Assembly: GCA_025934635.1 (NCBI GenBank)
Contig: JAICWX010000137.1
Location: 1-21,885, forward strand
DNA from: Streptosporangiaceae bacterium
Lineage (GTDB): Bacteria; Actinomycetota; Actinomycetes; Streptosporangiales; Streptosporangiaceae
Length of the DNA stretch: 21,885 nt
Direction of reading: 5' to 3'
Both the position numbers and the translations under genes were made by a program. Positions 1-7,335 of the stretch are shown here, in pieces; position 1 is the first letter of the stretch; each line of letters opens with the position of its first letter. The notes under the pieces are model-generated. The model was given only the letters and a program-made list of their open reading frames with translations, did no database searches and was not told the DNA's origin.

Positions 1-37
1 AACCACGCACGCCTGATTATTGTCAACAAATATCGAA

Positions 38-52
38 TATCAGATACCAAAT
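38..52 (+). promoter_or_regulatory. Regulon operator copy A, upstream of the hydroxyacid dehydrogenase gene
   Basis: The 15-mer TATCAGATACCAAAT matches the shared consensus TATCATATNCYAAAT at 13 or more positions. It lies 36 bp before the ATG at 88. A possible -35 TTGTCA (20-25) with a poor -10 GATACC (43-48) at 17 bp spacing would put the site over the -10. Binding by the local GntR protein is inferred. Confidence 0.6.
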
Positions 53-87
53 GAGCCGTGCCAGCTACTGGGGCCGGACGGAGGAAC

Positions 88-1050
88 ATGGCCACTGTCG
101 TCATCGCCTACGGTCAGCGGGCCCAGACCGAGCTCGACACCGGTCTGCTCGAGGGCATGGGCTACCAGGTCCGCCACCTGAACGGCCTGTCCGACCTGGA
201 TTCCCTGGGCGACGCCGACGCGCTCATGGTGACCGTCCAGGAAGTCACCGGGGCGGTCCTGGCTGCCATGCCCGCCTGCAAGATCGTGGCCCGGGTGGGC
301 ACCGGCCTGGACAGCATCGACCTGGACGAGGCGGCCCGCCGCGGCGTCCAGGTCACCTACGTGGCCGACTACTCGGTCGACGAGGTCTCCACCCACGCGA
401 TCGCGCTGCTGCTGGCCTGGGCCCGGCGGGTCCCGCAGTACCTGGACCTGGTCCGGGACGGGAAGTGGAACTCGGTCGGGGCCGGCACCATCCGCCGGCT
501 GTCGGAGCAGACACTCGGCGTCGCCGGGTTCGGCCGGATCGGCCAGGCGGCCGCCCGCAAAGGACGCGGGCTGGGCCTGCGCGTGCTGGTCTGCGATCCC
601 TATCAGTCCGCCGAGGCCATCCAGGCGGCGGGGTGCGAGCCCGCCAGCTGGGACCGGCTGCTGGCCGAGTCCGACTACATCACGCTGCACCTGCCGCTCA
701 CGCCGGACTCCGAGCGCCTGATCGACGCGGCCGCGCTGCGCGCGATGAAACCCACCGCCGTGCTCATCAACACCGCCCGCGGCGACCTGGTCGACGAGGC
801 CGCGCTGGCCGAAGCGATCGACGCCGGGGAGATCGCGGGGGCTGCGCTCGACGTGCTGGCCACTGAACCGCCGTCCGCGGACAGCCCGCTGCTCAAGGAC
901 TCCCGCGTCCTGATCACCCCGCACGGCGCCTGGTACTCGACCGAAGCCCAGCACGATGTCGTCGTCCGCGCGTGCGAGGACGTGCAGCGGGTGCTGTCCG
1001 GGCAGCCACCGCGCTCGCCCGCCAACAAGCCGGTGGCATCGCCCTCGTAA
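88..1050 (+). CDS. D-isomer-specific 2-hydroxyacid dehydrogenase
   Basis: This 320-residue protein belongs to the NAD-dependent D-2-hydroxyacid dehydrogenase family (phosphoglycerate, glyoxylate and D-lactate dehydrogenase relatives). A Rossmann motif GFGRIG follows residue 150. The catalytic triad is visible as Arg231 (in NTARGD), Glu260 (in ATEPP) and His279 (in TPHGAW). I chose ATG 88 because GGAGGA ends just before it with good spacing; the in-frame GTG at 58 has no such site. The gene leads a probable two-gene operon with the dehydratase 38 bp downstream, and operator A stands in front. The likely role is interconversion of a 2-hydroxy and a 2-oxo acid in sugar-acid breakdown. The exact substrate cannot be told from sequence. 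Confidence 0.88.
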   Translation: MATVVIAYGQRAQTELDTGLLEGMGYQVRHLNGLSDLDSLGDADALMVTVQEVTGAVLAAMPACKIVARVGTGLDSIDLDEAARRGVQVTYVADYSVDEVSTHAIALLLAWARRVPQYLDLVRDGKWNSVGAGTIRRLSEQTLGVAGFGRIGQAAARKGRGLGLRVLVCDPYQSAEAIQAAGCEPASWDRLLAESDYITLHLPLTPDSERLIDAAALRAMKPTAVLINTARGDLVDEAALAEAIDAGEIAGAALDVLATEPPSADSPLLKDSRVLITPHGAWYSTEAQHDVVVRACEDVQRVLSGQPPRSPANKPVASPS

Positions 1051-1088
1051 CCGGATTTCCATCCCCTCGCCAAGGAGGACGACGTCCC

Positions 1089-2312
1089 ATGCGCATCACC
1101 CAGATCGAGACCATCAGGGCCGACCGCCAGCCGAGCCTGCTGTTCGTCCAGGTGCACACCGACGCCGGGCTCACCGGACTCGGCGAGACCTGCGTCGGGG
1201 TGGCGGCGGTCGAGGCGTACCTGCACGAGACGGCGGCACCCGAGCTGATCGGCATCGACCCGCGGGACATCACGCGGGCCTGGGCGACCGCGCACCGCCA
1301 GTTCATCGGCTTCGGCGGCTCGTCGGTCGCGGTCCGGGCCACCTCGGCGGTGGACATCGCGCTGTGGGACATCCTGGGCAAGGTCGCCGGGCTGCCGGTG
1401 TACCGCCTGCTCGGCGGGCCAGCCAGGGATTCCGTCCGGGCCTACAACACCTGCGCGGGACCCGGCTACGGCGGCTCGTCGAGCAACGTGAACCGCAAGC
1501 GGTGGGGGCTGGGTGACACCGACCCAGGCGACACGGGGCCGGCGGGGGAGTACGAGGACCTGCTCGCCTCGGTGACCCGCCCGGAGGAACTGGTCGCCAG
1601 CCTGCGCGCGGACGGCATCACGGCCATGAAGATCTGGCCCTTCGACGAGGCGGCGCTGCGGACCGGCGGCGGCTGGATCGAGCGGTCCGACCTGCGCGAC
1701 GGCGTGAAGATCATCGAGCGGACGCGCGCCGCGGCCGGGGATGACATGGACATCATGCTGGAGATGCACTCGCTGAGGTCACCGCAGGCGGCGCTGACGA
1801 TCGCGCGGGCGGTGGAGGAGTTCGGCCTGTTCTGGATCGAGGATCCGTTCCGGGTCGACAGCCCCGAGGCGCTGGCCCGGTTCGCCGACCGGACGTCCAT
1901 CCCGCTCACCGTGGGCGAGACCATCGGGACCCGGTTCGACTACCAGCGCCTGCTGCGCACCGGGGCGGTCGGGTACCTCATGTTCGACGTCGGCTGGACC
2001 GGCGGCATCTCGGAGGCCGTCAGGATCGCCGCGTTGGCCGAGACCTACGGGGTCGCGGTCGCGCCGCACGACTGCACCGGGCCGGTGGTGCTGACGGCCG
2101 GCTGCCACCTGTCCGCGCACCTGCCGAACGCGGTGCTCCAGGAGACGGTCCGGGCCTTCTATCACGGCTGGTACCGGGACTTCGTGACCGACCTGCCCCG
2201 GCTGGAGGCGGGCCGCATCACGCCCCCGCCGGGCCCGGGCCTCGGGCTCGAGCTGCGTCCCGAGGTCCGGGAGTGGGACGGCCTGCAGGTCCGGACGACC
2301 GGGCCGGGCTGA
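1089..2312 (+). CDS. Mandelate racemase/muconate lactonizing (enolase superfamily) acid-sugar dehydratase
   Basis: A 407-residue enolase-superfamily protein with an N-terminal capping domain and a C-terminal barrel. Predicted Mg ligands are Glu225 (LEMH), Glu251 (WIEDP) and Glu277 (GET). His327 (PHDCTGP) with Asp300 (FDVGW) forms the His-Asp dyad used as general base in acid-sugar dehydratases, and Lys181 lies in MKIWPFD on the second strand. These enzymes dehydrate aldonic or uronic acids to 2-keto-3-deoxy acids. AAGGAGG at 1072-1078 sets the start at ATG 1089 and rules out the longer N-terminus from 972. It is the second gene of the operator A operon and is convergent with the E1 beta gene. 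Galactonate-, fuconate- or rhamnonate-type activity are all possible. Confidence 0.85.
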   Translation: MRITQIETIRADRQPSLLFVQVHTDAGLTGLGETCVGVAAVEAYLHETAAPELIGIDPRDITRAWATAHRQFIGFGGSSVAVRATSAVDIALWDILGKVAGLPVYRLLGGPARDSVRAYNTCAGPGYGGSSSNVNRKRWGLGDTDPGDTGPAGEYEDLLASVTRPEELVASLRADGITAMKIWPFDEAALRTGGGWIERSDLRDGVKIIERTRAAAGDDMDIMLEMHSLRSPQAALTIARAVEEFGLFWIEDPFRVDSPEALARFADRTSIPLTVGETIGTRFDYQRLLRTGAVGYLMFDVGWTGGISEAVRIAALAETYGVAVAPHDCTGPVVLTAGCHLSAHLPNAVLQETVRAFYHGWYRDFVTDLPRLEAGRITPPPGPGLGLELRPEVREWDGLQVRTTGPG

Positions 2313-2348
2313 GGCGCCGGGCCCGTCTGCGTGATGAGCAGCGCGTGA

Positions 2349-3155
2349 TCAGCCGCGCGCGATCAGCGCCCGGGCCGCGGCGGCGACCTGGCCGCCGCCG
2401 GGGAGCAGCGCCTCGAGCAGCACCCGGCTCTGCGGGACCGGCGAGTGCGGGGCGTGCACCCGCATGACCGGGCCGTCCAGGTAGTCGAAGGCGGCTTCGG
2501 ACAGCGACGCCGCGATCTCCGCGCTCACGCCGCCGTAGCCGGGGCTCTCGTCGACCATGACCGCGCGGCCGGTCTTGCGCAGCGAGGCGGTCACGGTCTC
2601 GAGGTCCAGCGGGTAGAGCGTGCGCAGGTCGATCACCTCGGCGGAAACGCCCTCGGCGGCCAGTTGCTCGGCCGCGGCCACGCAGGTGCGCACGGTCGCG
2701 CCGTAGCCGATCAGCGTCGCGTCACCGCCCTCCCGCACGATGCGGGCCAGCCCGAACGGGATGTAGTCGGCCGGGCCGCCCACCTCGCCGCGGACGCCGG
2801 TGAGCGCCTTGTGCATCAGGAACAGCACCGGGATGCCGAACATGTAGTGGATCTTGGCCGCCTGGTTGCACAGCTCGTCCATGCCGCCGAACGCGAAGTC
2901 GAGGAAGTTCAGGTCGACCACGGGGCGCATCCCGCCCAGGGCGGCGCCGACGCCCGCGGCGACCATGGCCGCCTCGGAGATCGGCACGTCCCGGATCCGG
3001 TCCGCGCCGAACCGCTCGCCCAGGCCGAAGACCTGGGCGAAGTGACCGCCGCGGAGCAAGATGTCGGTGCCCATCACGAAGATCAGGTCGTTGCTGGTCA
3101 TTTCCTCGGCCAGGCCCGCCCGGTAGGCCTGGCTGTAGGTCAGTCGCTCGGTCAC
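2349..3155 (-). CDS. 2-oxoacid dehydrogenase E1 beta subunit, internally shortened
   Basis: This is a transketolase-like E1 beta subunit of a pyruvate/acetoin/branched-chain 2-oxoacid dehydrogenase. It has the PISEAAM element with Glu61, which should contact the thiazolium/pyrimidine of TPP, and a C-terminal domain with GYGATV, VIDLRTLYPLD and VDESPGYGG. It is 268 residues long against about 325 for the family. AAKIHYMFG (99-107) joins directly to IPVLFLMHKAL, so the usual stretch of about 57 residues with the HSQ-type loop and the PSTPxDAKGLL segment is absent, in frame, near position 2835. The start is GTG 3155, overlapping the E1 alpha stop as GTGA. It is the last gene of the E2-E1alpha-E1beta operon. 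It may be a real shortened form, a recent deletion or an assembly error. Confidence 0.82.
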   Translation of the reverse strand: MTERLTYSQAYRAGLAEEMTSNDLIFVMGTDILLRGGHFAQVFGLGERFGADRIRDVPISEAAMVAAGVGAALGGMRPVVDLNFLDFAFGGMDELCNQAAKIHYMFGIPVLFLMHKALTGVRGEVGGPADYIPFGLARIVREGGDATLIGYGATVRTCVAAAEQLAAEGVSAEVIDLRTLYPLDLETVTASLRKTGRAVMVDESPGYGGVSAEIAASLSEAAFDYLDGPVMRVHAPHSPVPQSRVLLEALLPGGGQVAAAARALIARG

Positions 3156-4180
3156 GGCCGGCCTGCCGCCGCGGCCGGCCAGGCGCGGTTCACCGAGGCG
3201 GTGTCGGGCCACGGCGAGGCCTCGGCGAAGGCGACCGCGTCGGCGACGATGTCGGCCGCGCGGGAGGTCGCGGCCGCGAAGCCGTCATCGTCCAGTTCGC
3301 CCTGCCCGGCCAGCCGCTGGCGGAGCCGGTCGATGGGGTCACGCGACTCGAGCCAGTCGGCCACTTCGCTCTTCTCCCGGTAGTTCTGCACGTCGCCGAC
3401 GTTGTGTCCCTCGTAGCGGTAGGTCTGCGCCTCGATGAAGGCCGGCCCCTGCCCGTCCAGCGCCCGGTTCCTGGCCTGCCGGACCGCGGCGTAGACAGCC
3501 AGCACGTCCTGGCCGTCCACGGTCTCGGCCGGCAAGCCGAACCCGCCGGCCCGCGCGGCCACCGACTCACCCGCCATGGCCTGCGAGATATGGGTCTCGA
3601 CCGCGTACAGGTTGTTCTCGCACACCGCGATCAGCGGCAGCTTCCACAGCGCGGCCAGGTTGATGAATTCCCAGACCCGGCCCGTGTTCGCGCCGCCGTC
3701 ACCGAAGTAGCCGACCGCCACCGCGGCCTGCGAGCGCATCTTCATGGCCAGCGCCGCGCCCATCGCGAGCCCCAGGCCCGCGCCCACGATCCCGTTCGAG
3801 CCGAGGAAATGGCGCCCGGCGTCGACCAGGTGCATGCTGCCGCCCCGGCCCCCAGCGCAGCCGTCCGCCTTGCCGAACAGCTCGGCCATGACCTCGCGGG
3901 GCGTCAGCCCCTTGGCCAGGGCGTGGTGGTGGCTGCGGTGGGTCCCGGATACCACGTCGTCCGGCCCCAGGGCCCGCGCGGTGCCGACCGCCACGCCTTC
4001 CTGGCCGGCCGAGGAGTGGATGCCGCCCGGGATATGGCCCGCGAGCGACAGCCGGACCGATTCCGCTTCGAACTGGCGGATGACGAGCATCTGCTCCAGC
4101 CAGTCACGCAGCGCCCCAGGTGGCGGGGACTGCGCTCCGGCTCTGATTTGCTCGGCGGCAGGCGCGGCTGCTTCGCTCAC
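3152..4180 (-). CDS. 2-oxoacid (acetoin/pyruvate-type) dehydrogenase E1 alpha subunit
   Basis: A 342-residue TPP-dependent E1 alpha subunit, normal for the family. The TPP/Mg motif is GDG (160-162) followed by ENN (188-190). GTHRSHHHALAKG, near residues 79-91, matches the conserved loop of these subunits, and KADGCAGGRGGSMHL is typical of the PDH/acetoin group. The start is GTG 4180 with AAGGAGA upstream. Its GTGA overlaps the E2 stop and its own stop overlaps the E1 beta start, so all three genes look translationally coupled. E1 decarboxylates a 2-oxo acid and reductively acylates the lipoyl group of E2. Substrate is unknown; the neighbours suggest pyruvate or a 2-oxo acid made from a sugar acid. 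Confidence 0.9.
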   Translation of the reverse strand: MSEAAAPAAEQIRAGAQSPPPGALRDWLEQMLVIRQFEAESVRLSLAGHIPGGIHSSAGQEGVAVGTARALGPDDVVSGTHRSHHHALAKGLTPREVMAELFGKADGCAGGRGGSMHLVDAGRHFLGSNGIVGAGLGLAMGAALAMKMRSQAAVAVGYFGDGGANTGRVWEFINLAALWKLPLIAVCENNLYAVETHISQAMAGESVAARAGGFGLPAETVDGQDVLAVYAAVRQARNRALDGQGPAFIEAQTYRYEGHNVGDVQNYREKSEVADWLESRDPIDRLRQRLAGQGELDDDGFAAATSRAADIVADAVAFAEASPWPDTASVNRAWPAAAAGRP

Positions 4181-5478
4181 TGGTCTCCTTCCCCGGCCCA
4201 GGTGTGCAAGGCGCGGAACTCGCGGTCGAACGCGTCGAGCACGTCGGCGGCCCGGTCGCCGTCGAAGTAACGGTGGTCCACGTTGAGCGTCGCGATGAGG
4301 GTGGTCCGCACCGCGAGCCGTCCGTCGATCACGACCGGCCTGCCCGCGATCCGGCCCGTCGTCAGCAGCAGCCGGCGTCCGGCCGGGACGATGCCGGTGA
4401 ACGCGTCCACCCCCCGGGCGCCGAGGTTGGAGACCGCGCCGATCGCGTCGCTCGCCAGGTCACGTTCGGTCAGCCGGCCTTCCCGGCCGCGCCGCGCGGC
4501 CGCCTGCCGGACCGCTACCAGGTCCGGCACCGTCAGCGCGGGCACGCCGGGTACCACCGGCATCATCACGCCTTCCGGCGTGGCCACGGCCAGGCCGACG
4601 TCACCGGACGAGCCGGCTCCCGGGTCGCCGCCCGGCGCCGGGACAGCCCGGATGGCCAGGGCGAAGGCCCGCAGCAGCAGGTCGGTGTACGTAGCCTCCG
4701 GAGCGCGGGCCCGCATCGAGGCCAGGCACGCGTCGGCGTCGCTGGCGTCGATTTCGCGCTGGACCGAGAAGTGCGGGATGGTCCGCCAGGATTCGGCCAC
4801 CGCCTGCGCGACGGCCCGGCGACGGCCCGTCAGCGCACCGTCCGCGGGTGCGGCCGCAGCGGCTTGCGCAGCCGCCGCGCCCGTCGCGGCGCCCGCGGTC
4901 CCGGCCGCCCGCGCCGCTTCAGCCGCAGCCGACGCTTCAGCCGCAGCCGACGCCGCGGCCGCGGCCGCCGCCTCGGCGGCCAGCCGGGCCGCCATCCGCT
5001 TGCGCGGAGACAGCGCATGCGGCCTGCGCGCGTGCGGGAACGTGGCCCCGGCCGCGGACACGCCGCTGGTCACGGCCGTAGCCGTGACCGCCACCGCGCC
5101 GTCTGCGGCCGTAGCCGCCGCGCCGCCCGTGTCCGCCGGGACCGGAAACGGGTCCGGCTCGTAATCCGGGACCGGATCCGGCCGGTCGTCCGGGACCGCG
5201 GCCAGCGGCGGGTCCGGGACCGGTCCGGGCTGGCCGTCGATGATCCGCGTGACGGCCGCGCCGATCGGGACCTCGTCGCCCTCGGCCACCAGGTGCGGTC
5301 CCAGCACGCCGTCGGCCGGGCTCTCCAGGTCGACGGCTGACTTGTCGGTCTCGATCTCGGCGATGGCCTCGCCGGCCGCGACGGTCTCCCCGGGCTTCTT
5401 GTACCAGCGCGTCAGGATCGCTTCCGTCATCGCCATACCCAGGGCCGGGATCGTCACATCCTGCACATGACCTCGCAT
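4177..5478 (-). CDS. 2-oxoacid dehydrogenase E2 (lipoyl acyltransferase) with degenerate subunit-binding region
   Basis: A 433-residue E2. Residues about 7-80 form one lipoyl domain with the lipoyl lysine Lys46 in ETDKSAV. A Pro/Asp-rich linker follows (83-115). LSPRKRMAARLAAEA (156-170) resembles the first helix of a peripheral subunit-binding domain but runs straight into a long Ala/Glu run (to about 220) without the G-GP-GRI signature. The catalytic domain (about 225-433) ends with the acyltransferase motif DHRYFDG (His402, Asp406). ATG 5478 is used; GTG 5466, which would begin MQDVTIP after GAGG, is an equal alternative. The much longer open frame towards 6339 runs through the regulator gene and is not used. 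First gene of the operon, behind operator B. Confidence 0.85.
   Translation of the reverse strand: MRGHVQDVTIPALGMAMTEAILTRWYKKPGETVAAGEAIAEIETDKSAVDLESPADGVLGPHLVAEGDEVPIGAAVTRIIDGQPGPVPDPPLAAVPDDRPDPVPDYEPDPFPVPADTGGAAATAADGAVAVTATAVTSGVSAAGATFPHARRPHALSPRKRMAARLAAEAAAAAAASAAAEASAAAEAARAAGTAGAATGAAAAQAAAAAPADGALTGRRRAVAQAVAESWRTIPHFSVQREIDASDADACLASMRARAPEATYTDLLLRAFALAIRAVPAPGGDPGAGSSGDVGLAVATPEGVMMPVVPGVPALTVPDLVAVRQAAARRGREGRLTERDLASDAIGAVSNLGARGVDAFTGIVPAGRRLLLTTGRIAGRPVVIDGRLAVRTTLIATLNVDHRYFDGDRAADVLDAFDREFRALHTWAGEGDQ
4915..4950. repeat. Tandem duplication, two perfect 18-bp units
   Basis: The 18-mer CGCTTCAGCCGCAGCCGA occurs at 4915-4932 and again at 4933-4950 without change. It lies in the E2 gene and encodes SAAAEA twice in the Ala-rich linker. 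It suggests recent expansion by slippage. Confidence 0.9.
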
Positions 5479-5504
5479 CCACAGGGTTGCTGGGAATAAT
5501 GGTA

Positions 5505-5519
5505 TAGCATATTCTAAAT
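5505..5519 (-). promoter_or_regulatory. Regulon operator copy B between the E2 operon and the GntR gene, with divergent overlapping promoters
   Basis: TAGCATATTCTAAAT on the + strand matches the shared 15-mer. On the - strand, TTGCCG (5535-5530) and TATGCT (5511-5506) at 18 bp spacing form a candidate promoter for the E2 operon. On the + strand, TTGCTG (5487-5492) and TATTCT (5510-5515) at 17 bp spacing form one for the regulator. The operator covers both -10 boxes, which suggests joint repression and autoregulation. Confidence 0.65.
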
Positions 5520-5652
5520 ATGAAACGGGCGGCAAGATCCCTGGGCAGGAATGGGTGAAAGGTTCCGCTAGGCTTCGAGCCAGTCGTCGTGACGAGGACG
5601 GCGCGGGCGTGCCAGGAGGCGGCGCCGGGCCGCCTCGCGGCAGAGGCAGTTC

Positions 5653-6375
5653 ATGGAAGTGGCGGTGATCCGCATCAACGCTCAGCCTGATGATCTTCCG
5701 GTCACCACCTACAAGCGGGCCGCGTACGAGGCCATCCGCGACATGATCGTGGAACTGGAGATCCCGCCGGGATCCAGGCTCGTGGAAAGTGACCTGGCCG
5801 CCAGGCTCCGGGTGTCCAAGACCCCGATCCGCGAGGCCATCGCGCTGCTCGAGACCGACAGCCTGGTAAGCATCGCCCCGTACCGGGGCGCGACCGTCCG
5901 CTGGCTCTCCACCCACGAGATGGAGGAGCAGCGGTTCCTCATCGACGCGGTGGAACTGCCCGCCTTCCCCCTGGTCGTCGAGCGGATCAGCAAGCAGACG
6001 CTGGCGGAGCTCGGGCGGATCGTCCGCCAGATGAAGCGCGCGCGGGCCAAGCACGACGGTCCCTCGTTCCGGCGGATGACCGCGCTGACGCACGAGATCA
6101 TGTTCCGGCCGGTCGGCTACCCCCGGCTGGAGCGGTTCGTCGAGATCCTGCTCGGCCCGGCCGGCCTGCGCTACGACCGCGTCTTCGTCGACAACTTCGC
6201 CGATACCTGGGACCTCATGCTCGAGCTCGCCGTGGGCCGTTACGAGCTGATCAGGGACGGCGACCCGGAGGGCGCGGCCAGCCTGGTCCGGCGCTACCGC
6301 GACCAGATCGGGGTGCTGAACAGCTCGCGCTTCGACCACGAACTCGTCGCCCCCTACTTCCAGCCAGCGGAGTAG
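5653..6375 (+). CDS. GntR family transcriptional regulator, FadR/FCD subfamily
   Basis: A 240-residue regulator. Residues about 18-85 are a GntR winged helix-turn-helix (AYEAIRDMIVELEIPPG, then LAARLRVSKTPIREAI). Residues about 90-230 form an all-helical FCD ligand-binding domain. Most FCD proteins hold a metal through an Asp and three His; here only His147 is clear, and the other places carry Thr, Ala and Tyr, so ligand binding may not use that metal. GAGG at 5643-5646 supports ATG 5653. It is divergent from the E2 operon across operator B and sits in the middle of five units that share that motif, so it is the prime candidate for the local repressor, released by a sugar acid or an intermediate. 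The 130 bp before it hold operator B and a leader with no further feature I recognise. Confidence 0.88.
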   Translation: MEVAVIRINAQPDDLPVTTYKRAAYEAIRDMIVELEIPPGSRLVESDLAARLRVSKTPIREAIALLETDSLVSIAPYRGATVRWLSTHEMEEQRFLIDAVELPAFPLVVERISKQTLAELGRIVRQMKRARAKHDGPSFRRMTALTHEIMFRPVGYPRLERFVEILLGPAGLRYDRVFVDNFADTWDLMLELAVGRYELIRDGDPEGAASLVRRYRDQIGVLNSSRFDHELVAPYFQPAE

Positions 6376-6412
6376 GGCCTGCTGCGGGGCCGTGAAAGCG
6401 GTACCCGGCCTC

Positions 6413-6471
6413 TTGACAGGCGTGCTCGCCGCGACGATGCTCGTACATCATATTCCACATCTCGGCGAGCA
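6413..6471 (+). promoter_or_regulatory. SDR gene promoter with regulon operator copy C, flanked by a 9-bp inverted repeat
   Basis: TTGACA (6413-6418) and GATGCT (6436-6441) at 17 bp spacing form a candidate promoter. The 15-mer CATCATATTCCACAT (6446-6460) matches the shared operator and would cover the transcription start. A perfect inverted repeat, TGCTCGCCG (6423-6431) and CGGCGAGCA (6463-6471), brackets the operator symmetrically enough to suggest a second protein site or a cruciform. Confidence 0.6.
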
Positions 6472-6482
6472 AAGGTGAATTC

Positions 6483-7298
6483 ATGCCCGGCCTTCCTGCG
6501 CTGTTCGACCTGTCCGGCCGCGTCGCGGTCGTTACCGGAGGAGGCGGTGCGCTCGGCCGCGTGGCCGCGGGCGCGCTGGCCGAGGCGGGCGCGTCGGTGG
6601 CCGTCGTCGACCTGAGCGAGGCGAACGCGGCCAAGGTCGCGGCCGGCCTGACCGAAGCGGGCGCCACCGCGGCCATCGGGCTGGGCGCCGACCTGAGCAG
6701 CGAGGAAGCGGTCGAGGGGGCGTTCGCGGCGATCGACCAGGCCTTCGGCCGGGTCGACATCCTCGTCAACGCGATATCGGCGGCGATCGACCGGCACGGT
6801 CCGGAGGAGTTCCCGCTGCCGGCCTGGGACGCCATGCTCGCCTCCAACCTGACCAGCTATTTCCTGTGCTCCCGGGCGGCCGCGCAGCGGATGATCCCGG
6901 CCGGGCGCGGCGGCAGCATCGTCAACTTCGGCTCGATCGCGGGCTCGAGCGTGCTGGGCCGCGGCGGCATGGCCTACGGCGTCGCCAAGGGCGGCGTGGC
7001 CCAGCTGACCAAGGAGACGGCCTACGCGTGGGCGCCGCACGGCATCCGGGTCAACGCCATACTGCCCTGCCAGTTCGTCAACGACTGGTGGCGTGGCAAC
7101 CTGGCCGACCCGGACCGCCGCCAGCTCGTCGACCGGGTCACCTCGGCGATACCGCTGGGCCGGATGGGCGAGGCGGAGGAGATCGCCGGCCCGGTCCTGT
7201 TCCTCGCCTCCGAGGCGGCATCCATGGTCACCGGCGTGCTGCTGCCGGTCGACGGCGGCAACCTGGCCATGAACGCCGGAGCCAGCCCCAGCTGGTGA
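6483..7298 (+). CDS. SDR family NAD(P)-dependent oxidoreductase
   Basis: A 271-residue classical short-chain dehydrogenase. The dinucleotide-binding motif is TGGGGALG (18-25), and Asp43 or so in VVDLSE favours NAD over NADP. The usual NNAG is changed to NAIS (96-99). Catalytic Ser151 (NFGSIAG), Tyr165 and Lys169 (YGVAK) are all present, and PVDGGNLAMNAG closes the fold. AAGG at 6472-6475 precedes ATG 6483. It is a single-gene unit behind operator C and is convergent with the permease gene. A likely role is oxidation of a sugar, polyol or keto-deoxy acid hydroxyl in the same pathway as the dehydratase. Substrate is not determined. Confidence 0.88.
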   Translation: MPGLPALFDLSGRVAVVTGGGGALGRVAAGALAEAGASVAVVDLSEANAAKVAAGLTEAGATAAIGLGADLSSEEAVEGAFAAIDQAFGRVDILVNAISAAIDRHGPEEFPLPAWDAMLASNLTSYFLCSRAAAQRMIPAGRGGSIVNFGSIAGSSVLGRGGMAYGVAKGGVAQLTKETAYAWAPHGIRVNAILPCQFVNDWWRGNLADPDRRQLVDRVTSAIPLGRMGEAEEIAGPVLFLASEAASMVTGVLLPVDGGNLAMNAGASPSW

Positions 7299-7335
7299 AC
7301 CCCGGGGCCGGACCGCCCGGGCCCGCCAGCCGCCG

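Noticed and set aside
3156..3212. Longer E1 beta start at 3212
   Set aside because: The 19 extra residues lie inside the E1 alpha 3' end, and the GTGA overlap at 3155 with family-like TERLTYSQAYR fits much better.
5479..6339. N-terminal extension of the E2 frame by about 290 residues
   Set aside because: It runs antisense through the GntR gene and the promoter region. The lipoyl domain starts right after ATG 5478, as is normal for E2.
7300..7322. GC-rich hairpin between the convergent SDR and permease genes as a terminator
   Set aside because: The stem is only about 6 bp of CCCGGG, a self-complementary word common in such DNA, and there is no T run on either side.
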